DNA of 64,000 bases, from positions 248,001 to 312,000 of the forward strand of contig CAVRNR010000004.1 in NCBI GenBank assembly GCA_963722575.1, in the 5' to 3' direction. The DNA is from Fen-178 sp963722575. Lineage in GTDB: Bacteria > Acidobacteriota > Terriglobia > Bryobacterales > Bryobacteraceae. The translations under genes were made by a program, and so were the position numbers. Position 1 is the stretch's first letter. Each line of letters begins with the position of its first letter. Shown piece by piece: positions 37,581 through 47,638 of this stretch. Below the pieces are notes generated by a model. The model saw nothing but the letters and a program-made list of their open reading frames with translations, searched no databases and was not told where the DNA came from.

Positions 37581-37795
37581 CAGGCCACCCTTCGCTTCGG
37601 CGACGGCCTTTCACGACGCCTGGGAACGTCGCGCGCGCCAGGCTCGGTACCGCGCAAAGATTGAAGACGCACGTAGGCCGCGTGGCGAACCAGGGCTTCA
37701 AGACCCAAACGTACGGTCGCCGTATCCGTGGTTGCACCGCAAGCCACCTTCGCCTCCTTGAAGAGTTCGTCATTGACGTTGAAGGTCTTCTTCAT
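37580..37795 (-). CDS. vapB: VapB-type antitoxin
   Basis: 71 residues. The N-terminal half (MKKTFNVNDELFKEAKVACG, TDTATVRLGLEALVRHAA) is the short strand plus helices of a ribbon-helix-helix VapB. The Arg/Pro-rich tail would wrap the toxin. It precedes and touches vapC. No clear operator was found. Confidence 0.82.
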   Translation of the reverse strand: MKKTFNVNDELFKEAKVACGATTDTATVRLGLEALVRHAAYVRLQSLRGTEPGARDVPRRRERPSPKRRVA

Positions 37796-37908
37796 ACATC
37801 CAATTCTGCCATAAAAGTATGGCTATTGAAACCATACCCTGATGTTGCGGCCTTCGAACGACGATTTGGCAAAGCGTGAATCCAAGCGGACCCGCGATCT
37901 CGTGGGGA

Positions 37909-38475
37909 TCAGAATCGCTGCTGGTATCGGCTACTGATGCGCGACAGGACCGCCGCATAATCGAGCCGGGTTGAGCTGTAGTCCACCCACTCAAACGGAA
38001 ACGGTGCGGCGTTCGTGGCGCGATACCGGAGAATCAGGAATTCATCAAACGCAGGCAGCGCTTGCTCCCGCAATCTGCGCTCCGCTTCCGCTGCTTCTTG
38101 GATCGGGTGCAGGAACCCGCCTCTCCCTGTCGTGGGAAACGGCCGGTCGCCCTCATATCCGATGACGCTTTCGGCGTGGTTGATGCCCACCACCGCAACA
38201 CAGATCGGGTTGCCGCCACCGAGCCGGAACTGCGCGACCTGGTCGCGGAGGCTGGTCATCACCCGGTCTATTTGTTTGATCATCGCCTTGGCGAGAATCT
38301 TGACCTCGACGCCGATCTCAACTGTTGCGATTGGACCTCTGGCCACCACGTAGCCCGGCTCGATGGCTGGAGTCTCACCGGGAATGATTTCCCCGAAGGT
38401 GGCATCGCCGCGCCGCGCCAGCACACCTCGACGCCGGTTCTGGACATTCAGCACGCGGTCTCTGCGGTTCAGCAC
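37909..38475 (-). CDS. Putative restriction endonuclease, start uncertain
   Basis: 188 residues from GTG 38475, the first usual start codon. The same frame stays open back to 38571 and reads NQGDFIAIHLYEDLLAINRS and QRYRDA just before this GTG, which looks like conserved protein. So the real N-terminus is probably 20-30 residues longer, using a non-standard start or restored by a frameshift. The block VEIGVEVKILAKAMIKQIDR contains an E-x-K that could be part of a PD-(D/E)xK nuclease site, and the C-terminus ends DYAAVLSRISSRYQQRF. It directly follows a DNA methyltransferase gene, hence a type II partner is likely. I do not recognise the exact family. Confidence 0.5.
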   Translation of the reverse strand: MLNRRDRVLNVQNRRRGVLARRGDATFGEIIPGETPAIEPGYVVARGPIATVEIGVEVKILAKAMIKQIDRVMTSLRDQVAQFRLGGGNPICVAVVGINHAESVIGYEGDRPFPTTGRGGFLHPIQEAAEAERRLREQALPAFDEFLILRYRATNAAPFPFEWVDYSSTRLDYAAVLSRISSRYQQRF

Positions 38476-38479
38476 CGCA

Positions 38480-39604
38480 TCACGGTAGCGCTGTGAGCGA
38501 TTGATCGCGAGCAGATCTTCGTAAAGATGGATGGCAATGAAATCGCCTTGATTCGATGCGTACCTCAGCCGTTATCGCGCGAACCGTGCGTAATTGACCG
38601 GCGGTCTTCAGTAACCGCTTTTCGGCGTTCCGCACGTAGGCGGATTCGATCTCATTACCAATCGAATTCCTGCCTGACATGATAGCAGCTAAGGATGTGG
38701 AACCTGTACCGGAAAAAGGATCCAGGACGGTATCGCCGGCAAACGAAAACAGCCGGACCAGGCGCTCCGCCAATTCAATCGGATATGGAGCCGGGTGCCC
38801 GTCGCGGGTGGAAGCTCCCCGCAAGTCCGTCCAAATGGACCGCTGCCACGAGCGCATCTCATCCCGCGTGAGCATGGACAGCGCCTTCTGGATCATCGGA
38901 GTGGTGCGGTACTCGCCGCCCTTCCGCAGGAACAGAATGTACTCGATGTCGTTCTTGATAACCGCGCCGGGCTGATACGGCTTACCGTAGAATCCCGCGC
39001 CGTTGCCTTCGGCCTCCATGGCACCGTTGGCGATCTTGTGCCAGAAAATCGGCGTGAGGCAGTCCAGGCCAAGCTCCCGCGCCCGCACTTGGATATCTGA
39101 GTGCAAGGGCATTACCCGGTGCCGCCCGTCAAACTTGCGCGGAATGCAAATGTCACCGACAACGCAGCAGACCCGGCCACCTCCCACCAGTACGCGTGCG
39201 CATTCCTTCCAGACCTTGTCGAGTTCGTCGAGGAACTGGTCGTAGTCCTCAATGTGCCCCATCTGCCCGGCGTGCCGCGGATACTCCTTCAGAGTCCAAT
39301 ACGGCGGCGAGGTGACCACCAAGTGAACCGATGCGTCGGGAATCCAGGAGAGGTTGCGGGCGTCGCCTCGATGGAGGCGATGCAGGGTCTGGTTGTACGG
39401 CGCGGGCCAAGGGTGCCGACGGAAGTAGGCGTTGGCCGTGAGAAGAGCCTGCATTCCCTCCGGCGTGTTGTCTTCGGAGGGGAGCGCAACGGGGCAATCG
39501 CCGTCGCTTGGGAACAGCGCGGCTGTACCGTTCGCGCCGTTCTTCCGAACACGCGGGCGCTTGGCCTCCCGAAGCGAAATGTCAGCTTTCGGTGGTTTGC
39601 TCAA
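38480..39604 (-). CDS. Beta-class DNA methyltransferase (N4-cytosine or N6-adenine)
   Basis: 374 residues. Catalytic motif IV TSPPYW lies at 98-103 and the SAM motif DPFSGTGS at 295-302, the order of beta-class amino-methyltransferases. SPPY is more common for N4-cytosine enzymes. The last 34 residues (after LKTAGQLRTVR) look unlike a methyltransferase and overlap the frame of the next gene, pointing to a shifted junction. With 37909-38475 it forms a probable type II restriction-modification pair. Confidence 0.82.
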   Translation of the reverse strand: MSKPPKADISLREAKRPRVRKNGANGTAALFPSDGDCPVALPSEDNTPEGMQALLTANAYFRRHPWPAPYNQTLHRLHRGDARNLSWIPDASVHLVVTSPPYWTLKEYPRHAGQMGHIEDYDQFLDELDKVWKECARVLVGGGRVCCVVGDICIPRKFDGRHRVMPLHSDIQVRARELGLDCLTPIFWHKIANGAMEAEGNGAGFYGKPYQPGAVIKNDIEYILFLRKGGEYRTTPMIQKALSMLTRDEMRSWQRSIWTDLRGASTRDGHPAPYPIELAERLVRLFSFAGDTVLDPFSGTGSTSLAAIMSGRNSIGNEIESAYVRNAEKRLLKTAGQLRTVRAITAEVRIESRRFHCHPSLRRSARDQSLTALP

Positions 39605-39663
39605 AGCCCTAAACTCATAGAGTACGAGACGCCGTTCTTCGCGCGCCGGGTTTCCTTACTCCC

Positions 39664-41068
<1,405 letters not shown>

Positions 41069-41079
<11 letters not shown>

Positions 41080-43279
41080 AGGATTCGAGCGCGCCACTAT
41101 AGACGGCTCTCAGCGCTGCGATTTCCCAGGAGCCCAGTGTCATGGCGCGCTGCCGGATTTCCATCCCTTTCTCAATTGTAACGCCCACCACCGGCGCCTC
41201 GATTCCGTGTTGCTCCGCGATGGCCGCGACTTTCCCGGGGTACGCCGTCGAAATCAGAATGCGCGAAGGCCCTTCGTGAAACGCCAGCATTTCGGGACGC
41301 AGGTCGCTATCGATATCGATTGCCGCGCCGATTTCCGCTGGTCCGAACGAGCACTCCGCCAGCGCCACGGCCAGGCCGCCATCGCTCAAATCGTGCGCCG
41401 ATTCCGCCAGCCCCGCCGCCACGATTTCACGGATGGCCGATTGCACGCGCTTTTCCCGCTCCAGATCGAGCGCCGGCGGCAGCCCCCAGAGCTGCTTCAG
41501 AATCTCCTTGGCGTACCCCGTGCCGCCAAACCGCGTCTCGTCGCAGCCGCCGATGCCGCCCAGCAACACCACCGCGCGGCCGGGGATCTTGAACGGAATC
41601 GTCACCGGCGCGGCGGTCCTCAGCAGGCCGACAATCCCCATCACCGGCGTCGGGTAGATGCCTTCGCCCAGCGTCTCGTTATACAAGCTCACGTTGCCGC
41701 CCGTGATGGGCGTGTCGAAGAAACGGCAGGCATCCGCCATGCCTTCGATGGCTTCCACGAGCTGCGCCATAATCTCCGGCCGCTCGGGATTGCCGAAGTT
41801 GAGGCAATTGGTGGCGGCCACGGGCTCGGCGCCCACGGTCGACAGGTTGCGGCAGCACTCCGCCACCGCCAGTTGCGCCCCCTCGCGCGGCGAGAGGTAA
41901 CAGTAGCGGCCGTTGCCATCGAGCGACATGGCGACCGATGCGCCGGTTTCCTTGATGCGGATGATGGCCGCGTCGGTTCGCTCTGGTCCAGCGATGGTGT
42001 TGGTGCGGACCTGGTAATCGTACTGCTCCCAGATCCAGCGCTTGGAGCAACTGTCGGGCGACGCCAGCAGCGCCGGCAACGCGTCCTGCACGGTGAGACC
42101 GGCGCTCTTGTCTGTCACCGACATCGGCGCGCGCCGCAGCGGCTCGGTGTGCGGCCGGTCATAGAGCGGCGCTTCGTCGGCCAGCTCACGCGCCGGAATC
42201 TCCGCCACCGTCACCCCGTGCTCCTTCACGCGCATCTTGCCGTCGCTCGTGACCACGCCGATCTCGACTGCTTCCAACCCCCACTTGCGGAACACGCGGA
42301 AAACTTCCTCTTCCCGGCCCTTGTCGGCCACCAGCAGCATGCGCTCCTGCGATTCCGAAAGCATCGTCTCGTAAGGCGTCATGCCCGTCTCGCGCTGCGG
42401 GACGCGGTCCAGCTCAATCTCGATGCCCACGCCGCCGCGGCTGCCCATTTCGCACGTCGAGCAGGTCAGCCCAGCAGCGCCCATGTCCTGTATGCCCACA
42501 ATGGCGCCGGTCTGCATGGCTTCCAGGCACGCCTCCAGCAGAAGCTTCTCCATGAACGGGTCGCCCACCTGCACGTTGGGACGCTTCTGCTTGGATTCCT
42601 CGGTGAATTCCGCGCTCGCCATCGAGGCCCCGTGGATGCCGTCGCGCCCCGTGCGCGCGCCCACATAAATCACCGGGTTGCCGGCGCCGGCGGCCTTGGC
42701 GTAAAAGACATCTTCCTTGCGGCACACGCCCAGCGCGAAGACATTGATCAGCGGGTTGCCGTCGTAGCACGGCTCGAAGAGGCACTCGCCGCCCACCGTG
42801 GGCACGCCGAAACAATTGCCGTAATGTGCGATGCCCGCCACCACGCCGCTCAGGATGCGCCGGTTCCGCGCCCCGGTCTGGGGGTCGTCTAGCCGCCCGA
42901 AGCGCAGCGAATCCATCACCGCGATGGGCCGCGCCCCCATCGTAAATATGTCGCGCAGAATGCCGCCGACTCCCGTGGCCGCGCCCTGAAACGGCTCGAT
43001 GAAGCTGGGGTGGTTGTGCGATTCGATCTTGAACGCGATGACGTACCCGTTGCCGATATCGATGATGCCCGCATTCTCGCCCGGCCCCTGCACCACCAGC
43101 TTGCCCGTTGTAGGCAGCTTCTTCAGATGCAGACGCGAGCTCTTGTACGAGCAGTGCTCGCTCCACATCACGCTGAAGATGCCCAGCTCGGTGTAGCTGG
43201 GCTCGCGTCCCAAAATGCTCACGATCTTCCGGTACTCGTCCGGGCTCAACTGGTGCTGCGCCACCAGCTCGGGGGTCAT
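41069..43279 (-). CDS. purL: Phosphoribosylformylglycinamidine synthase II
   Basis: Large ATP-using subunit converting FGAR to FGAM. 736 residues, the small PurL form that needs PurQ and PurS. Landmarks: VMWSEHCSYKSSRLHLK, GDGI-type GRDGIHGASMASAEFTE, QDMGAAGLTCSTCEMGSRGG and HDLSDGGLAVALAE. It overlaps purQ by 4 bp (ATGA) and purF by 11 bp. No purS is found in the window although this PurL type requires it. Confidence 0.95.
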
Positions 43280-43944
43280 GCCCGCACCGCCGCGCCCAGC
43301 ATCGATTGAAAAACCGTCAACCCGTCGCTCGAGCCCATCAGCGGCTCGGTGGCCCGCTCGGGATGGGGCATCATCCCCATCACGTTGCGCTCCCGGCTGA
43401 GGATGCCGGCGATATCGCGCAACGACCCGTTGGGGTTCCCGTCGTAGCGGAAGGCGATGCGGTCCTCGGCCTCCAGCTCATCGAGCGTCCGCTCATCGGC
43501 GAAGTAGCAGCCTTCGCCGTGGGCGATGGGCATGCGCAGGATCTGCCCCTTCCGTGCGGCGCAGGTGAAGGGCGAATCGGTAGTCTCCACCCTCACGCGC
43601 ACCTCGCGGCAGATGAACTTCAGCCCGCGATTGCGGATCAGCGCGCCGGGAAGCAACCCGGCTTCCACCAGGATCTGGAAGCCGTTGCACACGCCCAGCA
43701 CCAGGCCGCCATCGTTGGCGAACCGGCGCACGGCCTTCATGACGGGCGAGAACTTGGCGATGGCCCCGCACCGTAGGTAGTCGCCATACGCGAAGCCGCC
43801 GGGCAGGATGACGGCATCCACCGCTCCCAGCGTGGACGAGTCGTGCCAGATGTACTCCACCGGCTGTCCAAGGTTGGTTCCGACCGCGTAAAAAGCGTCG
43901 TGGTCGCAATTGCTTCCAGGAAAAACAATGACGCCAAATTTCAT
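43276..43944 (-). CDS. purQ: Phosphoribosylformylglycinamidine synthase I (glutaminase)
   Basis: 222 residues, class I glutamine amidotransferase. Nucleophile Cys is in GGLVLGVCNGFQILVEAG, and the His-Glu pair in MPHPERATE. PGGFAYGDYLRCGAIAK is a family mark. It supplies ammonia to PurL, whose start overlaps its stop. It is the first gene of the purQLF run, and upstream lies a diverged GGGGACAGACGC repeat. Confidence 0.95.
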   Translation of the reverse strand: MKFGVIVFPGSNCDHDAFYAVGTNLGQPVEYIWHDSSTLGAVDAVILPGGFAYGDYLRCGAIAKFSPVMKAVRRFANDGGLVLGVCNGFQILVEAGLLPGALIRNRGLKFICREVRVRVETTDSPFTCAARKGQILRMPIAHGEGCYFADERTLDELEAEDRIAFRYDGNPNGSLRDIAGILSRERNVMGMMPHPERATEPLMGSSDGLTVFQSMLGAAVRA

Positions 43945-43982
43945 TGAGTTATGTATTCGGGGAGGTTAATCCCTATTCTACC

Positions 43983-44000
43983 AAAAAGGGGACAGACGCA
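43983..44000. repeat. Diverged single arm of the GGGGTCAGACGC repeat, copy 3
   Basis: AAAAAGGGGACAGACGCA differs from copies at 16823 and 21631 by T to A in the GGGGTCAG core. No matching reverse arm is seen within 100 bp. It lies in the divergent gap between purQ and the porin gene. Confidence 0.6.
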
Positions 44001-44097
44001 TTTCTTTTCCAGACCGGACGCATACACCACCCTCCAGTGCTTCTATCCCCACGACCTAACACCTGCCGTTTATTGAAGATAAAAAGGTCCGTAGAGG

Positions 44098-44127
44098 TTG
44101 ATCTATGTCATCCAGTGTTCCTATACT
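44098..44127 (+). promoter_or_regulatory. Candidate promoter of the porin gene
   Basis: TTGATC (44098-44103) and TATACT (44122-44127) are separated by 18 bp, 58 bp upstream of the ATG at 44185. CAGGAGA at 44174-44180 is the ribosome binding site. Confidence 0.45.
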
Positions 44128-44184
44128 CGATAGAGTTACAGTTCGTTGAATCGGGTCCGGCTCACCCAAAACACAGGAGAATTC

Positions 44185-45756
44185 ATGAAGATCGTCAGGA
44201 ACGTTGGCTCGCTCTTATCGCTCGCAGTGCTGCTCCCCGCCTTGTGTCTGGCGCAGGGATCCGCCCAATCCGACGACGTCGCCAAGCTGCGCGAACAAAT
44301 TGCGGCCCAGCAGAAACAACTCGACCAACAGCGCCAGGCGCTCGATGCCCAGCAGAAGGCGCTCGATGCCCAGCAGAAGCTGCTGGACCGTCTGGTGGCC
44401 GCGCAAAGCGCGCCCGCGGCCGTTCCCACGCCGCCCGCGGCGGCGGCGCTGGTATCGCCGGCCGCACCCGCCGCCGCCGACGTGGACACCACCGGGCGGG
44501 CCATCTCGCCGCTGGCCTTTCACATCGGCGGCGCCGATTTCGCCCCCGGCGGTTTTATGGATATGTCCACCGTGTGGCGCTCCACCAACATCGGGAGCGG
44601 CGTGGCGACTTCCTTCGCCGGCGTTCCGATGAGTAACACCGCGGCCGGCAGGATCCAGGAGTTCCGATCCAGCGCCGCGAACTCGCGCGTTACCCTGACC
44701 ATCACCGAGCACCCGACCAAGAATCTGACGGTCACGGGCTACCTCGAGGGTGACTTCTATGGAAACCAGCCGACCAACCTGTTCGTGACCAGCAACGCCA
44801 ACACCTTCCGCATGCGCCATTTCTGGGCGAGCGCGGCCAAAGGAAAATGGGAAGTGCTGGGGGGCGAAACTTGGACGCTTCTCACGCCTAACCGCGCGGG
44901 CATCACCCCGGTCTCGAGCAACGTCTTCGTCACCCTGGGCGAGGATTCCAATTACATGACTGGTCTGATCTGGGGACGGCCAGGGCAGATCCGGGTAACC
45001 TATCACGCCGACAAGAACTGGACCATCGCCGCCGCGGTTGAGAACCCCGAACAGTTCGTCACCACCGGCGTCACGCTGCCCGCGTTTGCCGCCACTCAGG
45101 TCGATAACGGTGCCCTCTCCAGTACACCCAACGTGCGCCCGGACATCACCGCTAAAGTCGCTTACGACACGCAGGTGTCCGGCAAGGCGCTGCACTTCGA
45201 GCTGGCCGGCTTCTCGAGCCAGTTCCGCGTCTCACCCGCGCAGGGCAAGTACTTTGACGCCCAGGGCGTGGGTGGCGACTTCGACACCAGCCTGGAATTG
45301 GCCAAGAACTTCCGCCTGATTGTCACCGGGTTCTACAGCAGCGGCGGCGGGCGATTCGCGGTCGGCCTTGGTCCCGATCTCGTGGTCGGTCCCGACGGCT
45401 CCATCTCCCCCGTGCATTCCGTGGCCGGCATCGCCGGCTTCGAGTATGCGCCCAATCCCAAATCGCAGTTCTTCACTTATTACGGCGGCACGTATTTCAA
45501 TCGCAACTACACCGTCGTTTCGCCGGGCAGTTATCTGGGCTTCGGCTTCCCCGGTTCCTCCTCGGCCAACCGCCAGTTTCAGGAGGGAGAGGGCGGCTAC
45601 TACTACACCTTCTTTAGGAACCCGCGGTACGGCGCGCTTCAGTTTATTGGGGAGTATGCCTACCTGACGCGCGCGCCTTGGTCCGTTCCCGCCGGAACTC
45701 CGTCCACGGCCCACGCACATATGGTTTTCGGCTCGATGCGGTTCACGCTGCCGTAG
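44185..45756 (+). CDS. DcaP-like outer-membrane porin
   Basis: 523 residues from ATG 44185. Signal peptide LLSLAVLLPALCLAQ. Residues about 30-70 form a Gln-rich coiled coil of repeated QQKQLDQQRQALDAQQKALD type, as in trimeric DcaP porins. The rest is a beta barrel with alternating aromatic strands (TLTITEHPTKNLTVTGYLEG, FRMRHFWASAAKGKWEVLGG, GAGFE-type strands) ending in MVFGSMRFTLP. DcaP-like porins take up dicarboxylates and similar solutes; the substrate here is unknown. Confidence 0.78.
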   Translation: MKIVRNVGSLLSLAVLLPALCLAQGSAQSDDVAKLREQIAAQQKQLDQQRQALDAQQKALDAQQKLLDRLVAAQSAPAAVPTPPAAAALVSPAAPAAADVDTTGRAISPLAFHIGGADFAPGGFMDMSTVWRSTNIGSGVATSFAGVPMSNTAAGRIQEFRSSAANSRVTLTITEHPTKNLTVTGYLEGDFYGNQPTNLFVTSNANTFRMRHFWASAAKGKWEVLGGETWTLLTPNRAGITPVSSNVFVTLGEDSNYMTGLIWGRPGQIRVTYHADKNWTIAAAVENPEQFVTTGVTLPAFAATQVDNGALSSTPNVRPDITAKVAYDTQVSGKALHFELAGFSSQFRVSPAQGKYFDAQGVGGDFDTSLELAKNFRLIVTGFYSSGGGRFAVGLGPDLVVGPDGSISPVHSVAGIAGFEYAPNPKSQFFTYYGGTYFNRNYTVVSPGSYLGFGFPGSSSANRQFQEGEGGYYYTFFRNPRYGALQFIGEYAYLTRAPWSVPAGTPSTAHAHMVFGSMRFTLP

Positions 45757-45852
45757 GCACCCCGACCGTCTTCCTTGTTCCTCGCCGCTTCGGGCCGGGC
45801 ACGCCCCATTAGCGCTAAGATAATTTACCCGATTTATGCCGATTTGGCTGCG

Positions 45853-46056
45853 CTACCGCGCGAAGAATGCTGGCACTTGGGGTACGCGCTTGCGGCTCGA
45901 TTCAGCGAGATCGACGGCCAGCGTGTTCCAGTTCGCCATCGTCGCCGCCAGCGCCAGCGGTGGATCGATCGCTTGGCGCAGTTGATGCAGCGCGAAACTG
46001 AACTCCCGCCACCGGCTGGGGATCTTATGGCGTAGGGAACGAGTATCCCCAGGGGG
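45853..46056 (-). pseudogene. Detached C-terminal part of the IS4 transposase
   Basis: In a shifted frame the sequence reads RSLRHKIPSRWREFSFALHQ, then LRQAIDPPLALAATMANWNT, and ends KRVPQVPAFFAR. This is the expected alpha-helical end of IS4 transposases, continuous with the upstream gene except for the frame change near 46050. Confidence 0.7.
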
Positions 46057-47128
46057 AAATATCGCGGCCGGTGCGGATGAGTTTCTGGGTAAGTAGTCCC
46101 ACCAGCAGTTTGCCATACAGCCAACTGCGCACACTTTGCTCGTCGTGTTTGGCCAAGTGGCCCAACTCGGCGAGCGACTTGAGACGTTTGAAAACCAGTT
46201 CGATCTGCCAGCGGAGCCGGTACCACTCCAAGACTTCCTGGGCGCTGAATTCCGCGCTGGGCAGGTTGCTCACTACCAGGACATACTTGGCATATTCCAG
46301 CGTCTCCGGTTTCGGCGTGTGGCCCTGCTTGCCGGCTTGGCGGAGCAGTTGCGCCAGCGCGCGTTGGATGCCGTATTCGCTTTTGCGAATGCCACACAGT
46401 CGCAACCGACCAACGGTGGCTCCGGCGCGCACATGCACTTCCCATTCGCCGCATTGCCCCGCCTCCGGCAGTCCGCCCACAGCGCCCAGCAGATCGAAGG
46501 GCCTCCCCGAGGCTGTATAGAGGGGCAGATTGCCGGTGTTGAGCCGCACGATCACCTCCACGCCTTTGCCGATCGTCGCCAGCACGCCGGCGCTGTGGCA
46601 GAAACCGCGGTCCGCCAGCAAGCAGTCTCCTGGCTGGGCGGGCAGTCGCGACAGATTCTCTCCCCCGCCCACGGCTCGCGCCGGCGTGATCTCAAAGTGA
46701 TCACACTCCAGATCGGGAAGCCGCAACGTGTAATGGACGCGCCAAGAACTCCCGGTCTTGCCGGGCTCTTTGATCACCGTGCCATCGGCGGCGCGGAACA
46801 CCCGACCGCCGGTTTGTTCCGGCACGTGCATTCCGTTCTCCGCTAGCAGGCGCGCACACATCTGACGCCACCAGGGACCTGCCGTTCGCAGGCGATCTAA
46901 GATCGCCACATCCGACACCGAAGCTAGTCCGGCGGCTTTGGCTCGGGTTGCCGTTTCCCGCAAGGAATAACCGTTGCCAACGTGCAACAGCAAGGTACGC
47001 AGCAAATCCGAAACGCTGGCGAAGCCGCGCATACGCCCTACCGCACCCGAACGAAAAGCGTCGCCCTGCCAGCCTTTGGGCAGCAGCGTGGTAAGTACTT
47101 GCCAGTTTTCATCTTGAGCGCCAACCAT
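46025..47128 (-). CDS. IS4-family transposase, 3' end frameshifted
   Basis: 367 residues. DDE residues: Asp in VFRAADGTVIKE, Asp in CLLADRGFCHSAG and Glu in the YRLRWQIELVFKRLKS signature typical of IS4. The N-terminus includes SDLLRTLLLHVGNGYSLRET. The frame ends at PWGYSFPTP, whereas about 60 residues of typical IS4 C-terminus continue in the next frame (45853-46056). The shift lies in or near a TCCCCCTGGGGA stretch, so it is either a mutation that inactivates the gene or a site for frameshifting. Confidence 0.85.
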   Translation of the reverse strand: MVGAQDENWQVLTTLLPKGWQGDAFRSGAVGRMRGFASVSDLLRTLLLHVGNGYSLRETATRAKAAGLASVSDVAILDRLRTAGPWWRQMCARLLAENGMHVPEQTGGRVFRAADGTVIKEPGKTGSSWRVHYTLRLPDLECDHFEITPARAVGGGENLSRLPAQPGDCLLADRGFCHSAGVLATIGKGVEVIVRLNTGNLPLYTASGRPFDLLGAVGGLPEAGQCGEWEVHVRAGATVGRLRLCGIRKSEYGIQRALAQLLRQAGKQGHTPKPETLEYAKYVLVVSNLPSAEFSAQEVLEWYRLRWQIELVFKRLKSLAELGHLAKHDEQSVRSWLYGKLLVGLLTQKLIRTGRDISPWGYSFPTP

Positions 47129-47217
47129 GGTCTGAGTTTAGACCAAAGGCGCATAAAAAGCAACTATTATCTTAGCGCTTATGGGGCATGCCCGGCCCCT
47201 ACACCGCGCCCTTGTAG

Positions 47218-47237
47218 GGGCGAGGCATGCCTCGCCC
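47218..47237. repeat. 20-bp perfect palindrome of the GGCATGCC family
   Basis: A perfect palindrome with GAGGCATGCCTC at its centre. It is preceded by CTTGTAGGGG and, at 47181, by a related GGGGCATGCCCGG stretch that abuts the IS end. It belongs to the same family as the unit at 20236-20255. Confidence 0.7.
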
Positions 47238-47301
47238 GCTCGCCGCTCACCTAGACGCTTGACATGAAGGCCGCCAAGAAGTAGTCTCATATCAAGTTTC
47301 T

Positions 47302-47637
47302 ATGGGAAAGACCATTTCAGGTGAGCTGCTGCAAGGCACGCTTCCGCTCCTCGTGCTCCGGATTCTGTTCGCGGGTCCGAGCCACGGCTTCGCCATTGCC
47401 CGTCGAATTCAGGTGGTTTCCAGAGAAGTCCTCCACGCCGAGGAAGGTTCCCTGTATCCAGCCCTTCACAAGATGGAACTCGAAGGCTGGATCGAATCGG
47501 AATGGGCAACCACGGAAAACAATCGCCAGGCCAAGTATTACCGGCTGACGGCTCTGGGCCGAAAGCAACTCAAGCGGGAAACCGAGCGGTGGAATTCCAT
47601 CGCCGGCGCCATTTCCGCCATCCTGATGGAGGCCTGA
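47302..47637 (+). CDS. PadR-family transcriptional regulator
   Basis: 111 residues, one winged-helix domain: GELLQGTLPLLVLRILFAGP, HGFAIARRIQVVS, EEGSLYPALHKMELEGWIES and KYYRLTALGRKQLKRE. It is followed after 1 bp by an ADOP permease gene, the usual acidobacterial pair in which the PadR protein is thought to control the permease. Confidence 0.88.
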   Translation: MGKTISGELLQGTLPLLVLRILFAGPSHGFAIARRIQVVSREVLHAEEGSLYPALHKMELEGWIESEWATTENNRQAKYYRLTALGRKQLKRETERWNSIAGAISAILMEA

Positions 47638-47638
47638 G

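Larger units (their letters stand above)
45807..47183. mobile_element. IS4-family insertion sequence
   Basis: About 1.38 kb bounded by 18-bp inverted ends at 45807-45824 and 47166-47183, one mismatch, core AGCGCTAAGATAAT. A matching TTATGC/GCATAA pair stands 27 bp inside each end. It holds one transposase gene, read leftward, with a reading-frame break near its 3' end. Flanking DNA on both sides is complementary (GGCCGGGCACGCCCC left, GGGGCATGCCCGGCC right), so the element sits at the middle of a palindrome of the GGCATGCC family. No longer direct target repeat is visible. Confidence 0.82.

Noticed and set aside
45775..46035. 86-codon plus-strand frame at the left IS end
   Set aside because: It begins outside and runs across the IS terminus, antisense to the transposase tail; chance frame.
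46025..47128. Programmed frameshifting as the firm explanation of the transposase break
   Set aside because: Typical IS slippery A-runs are absent and IS4 elements usually use one frame, so mutation or read error is at least as likely.
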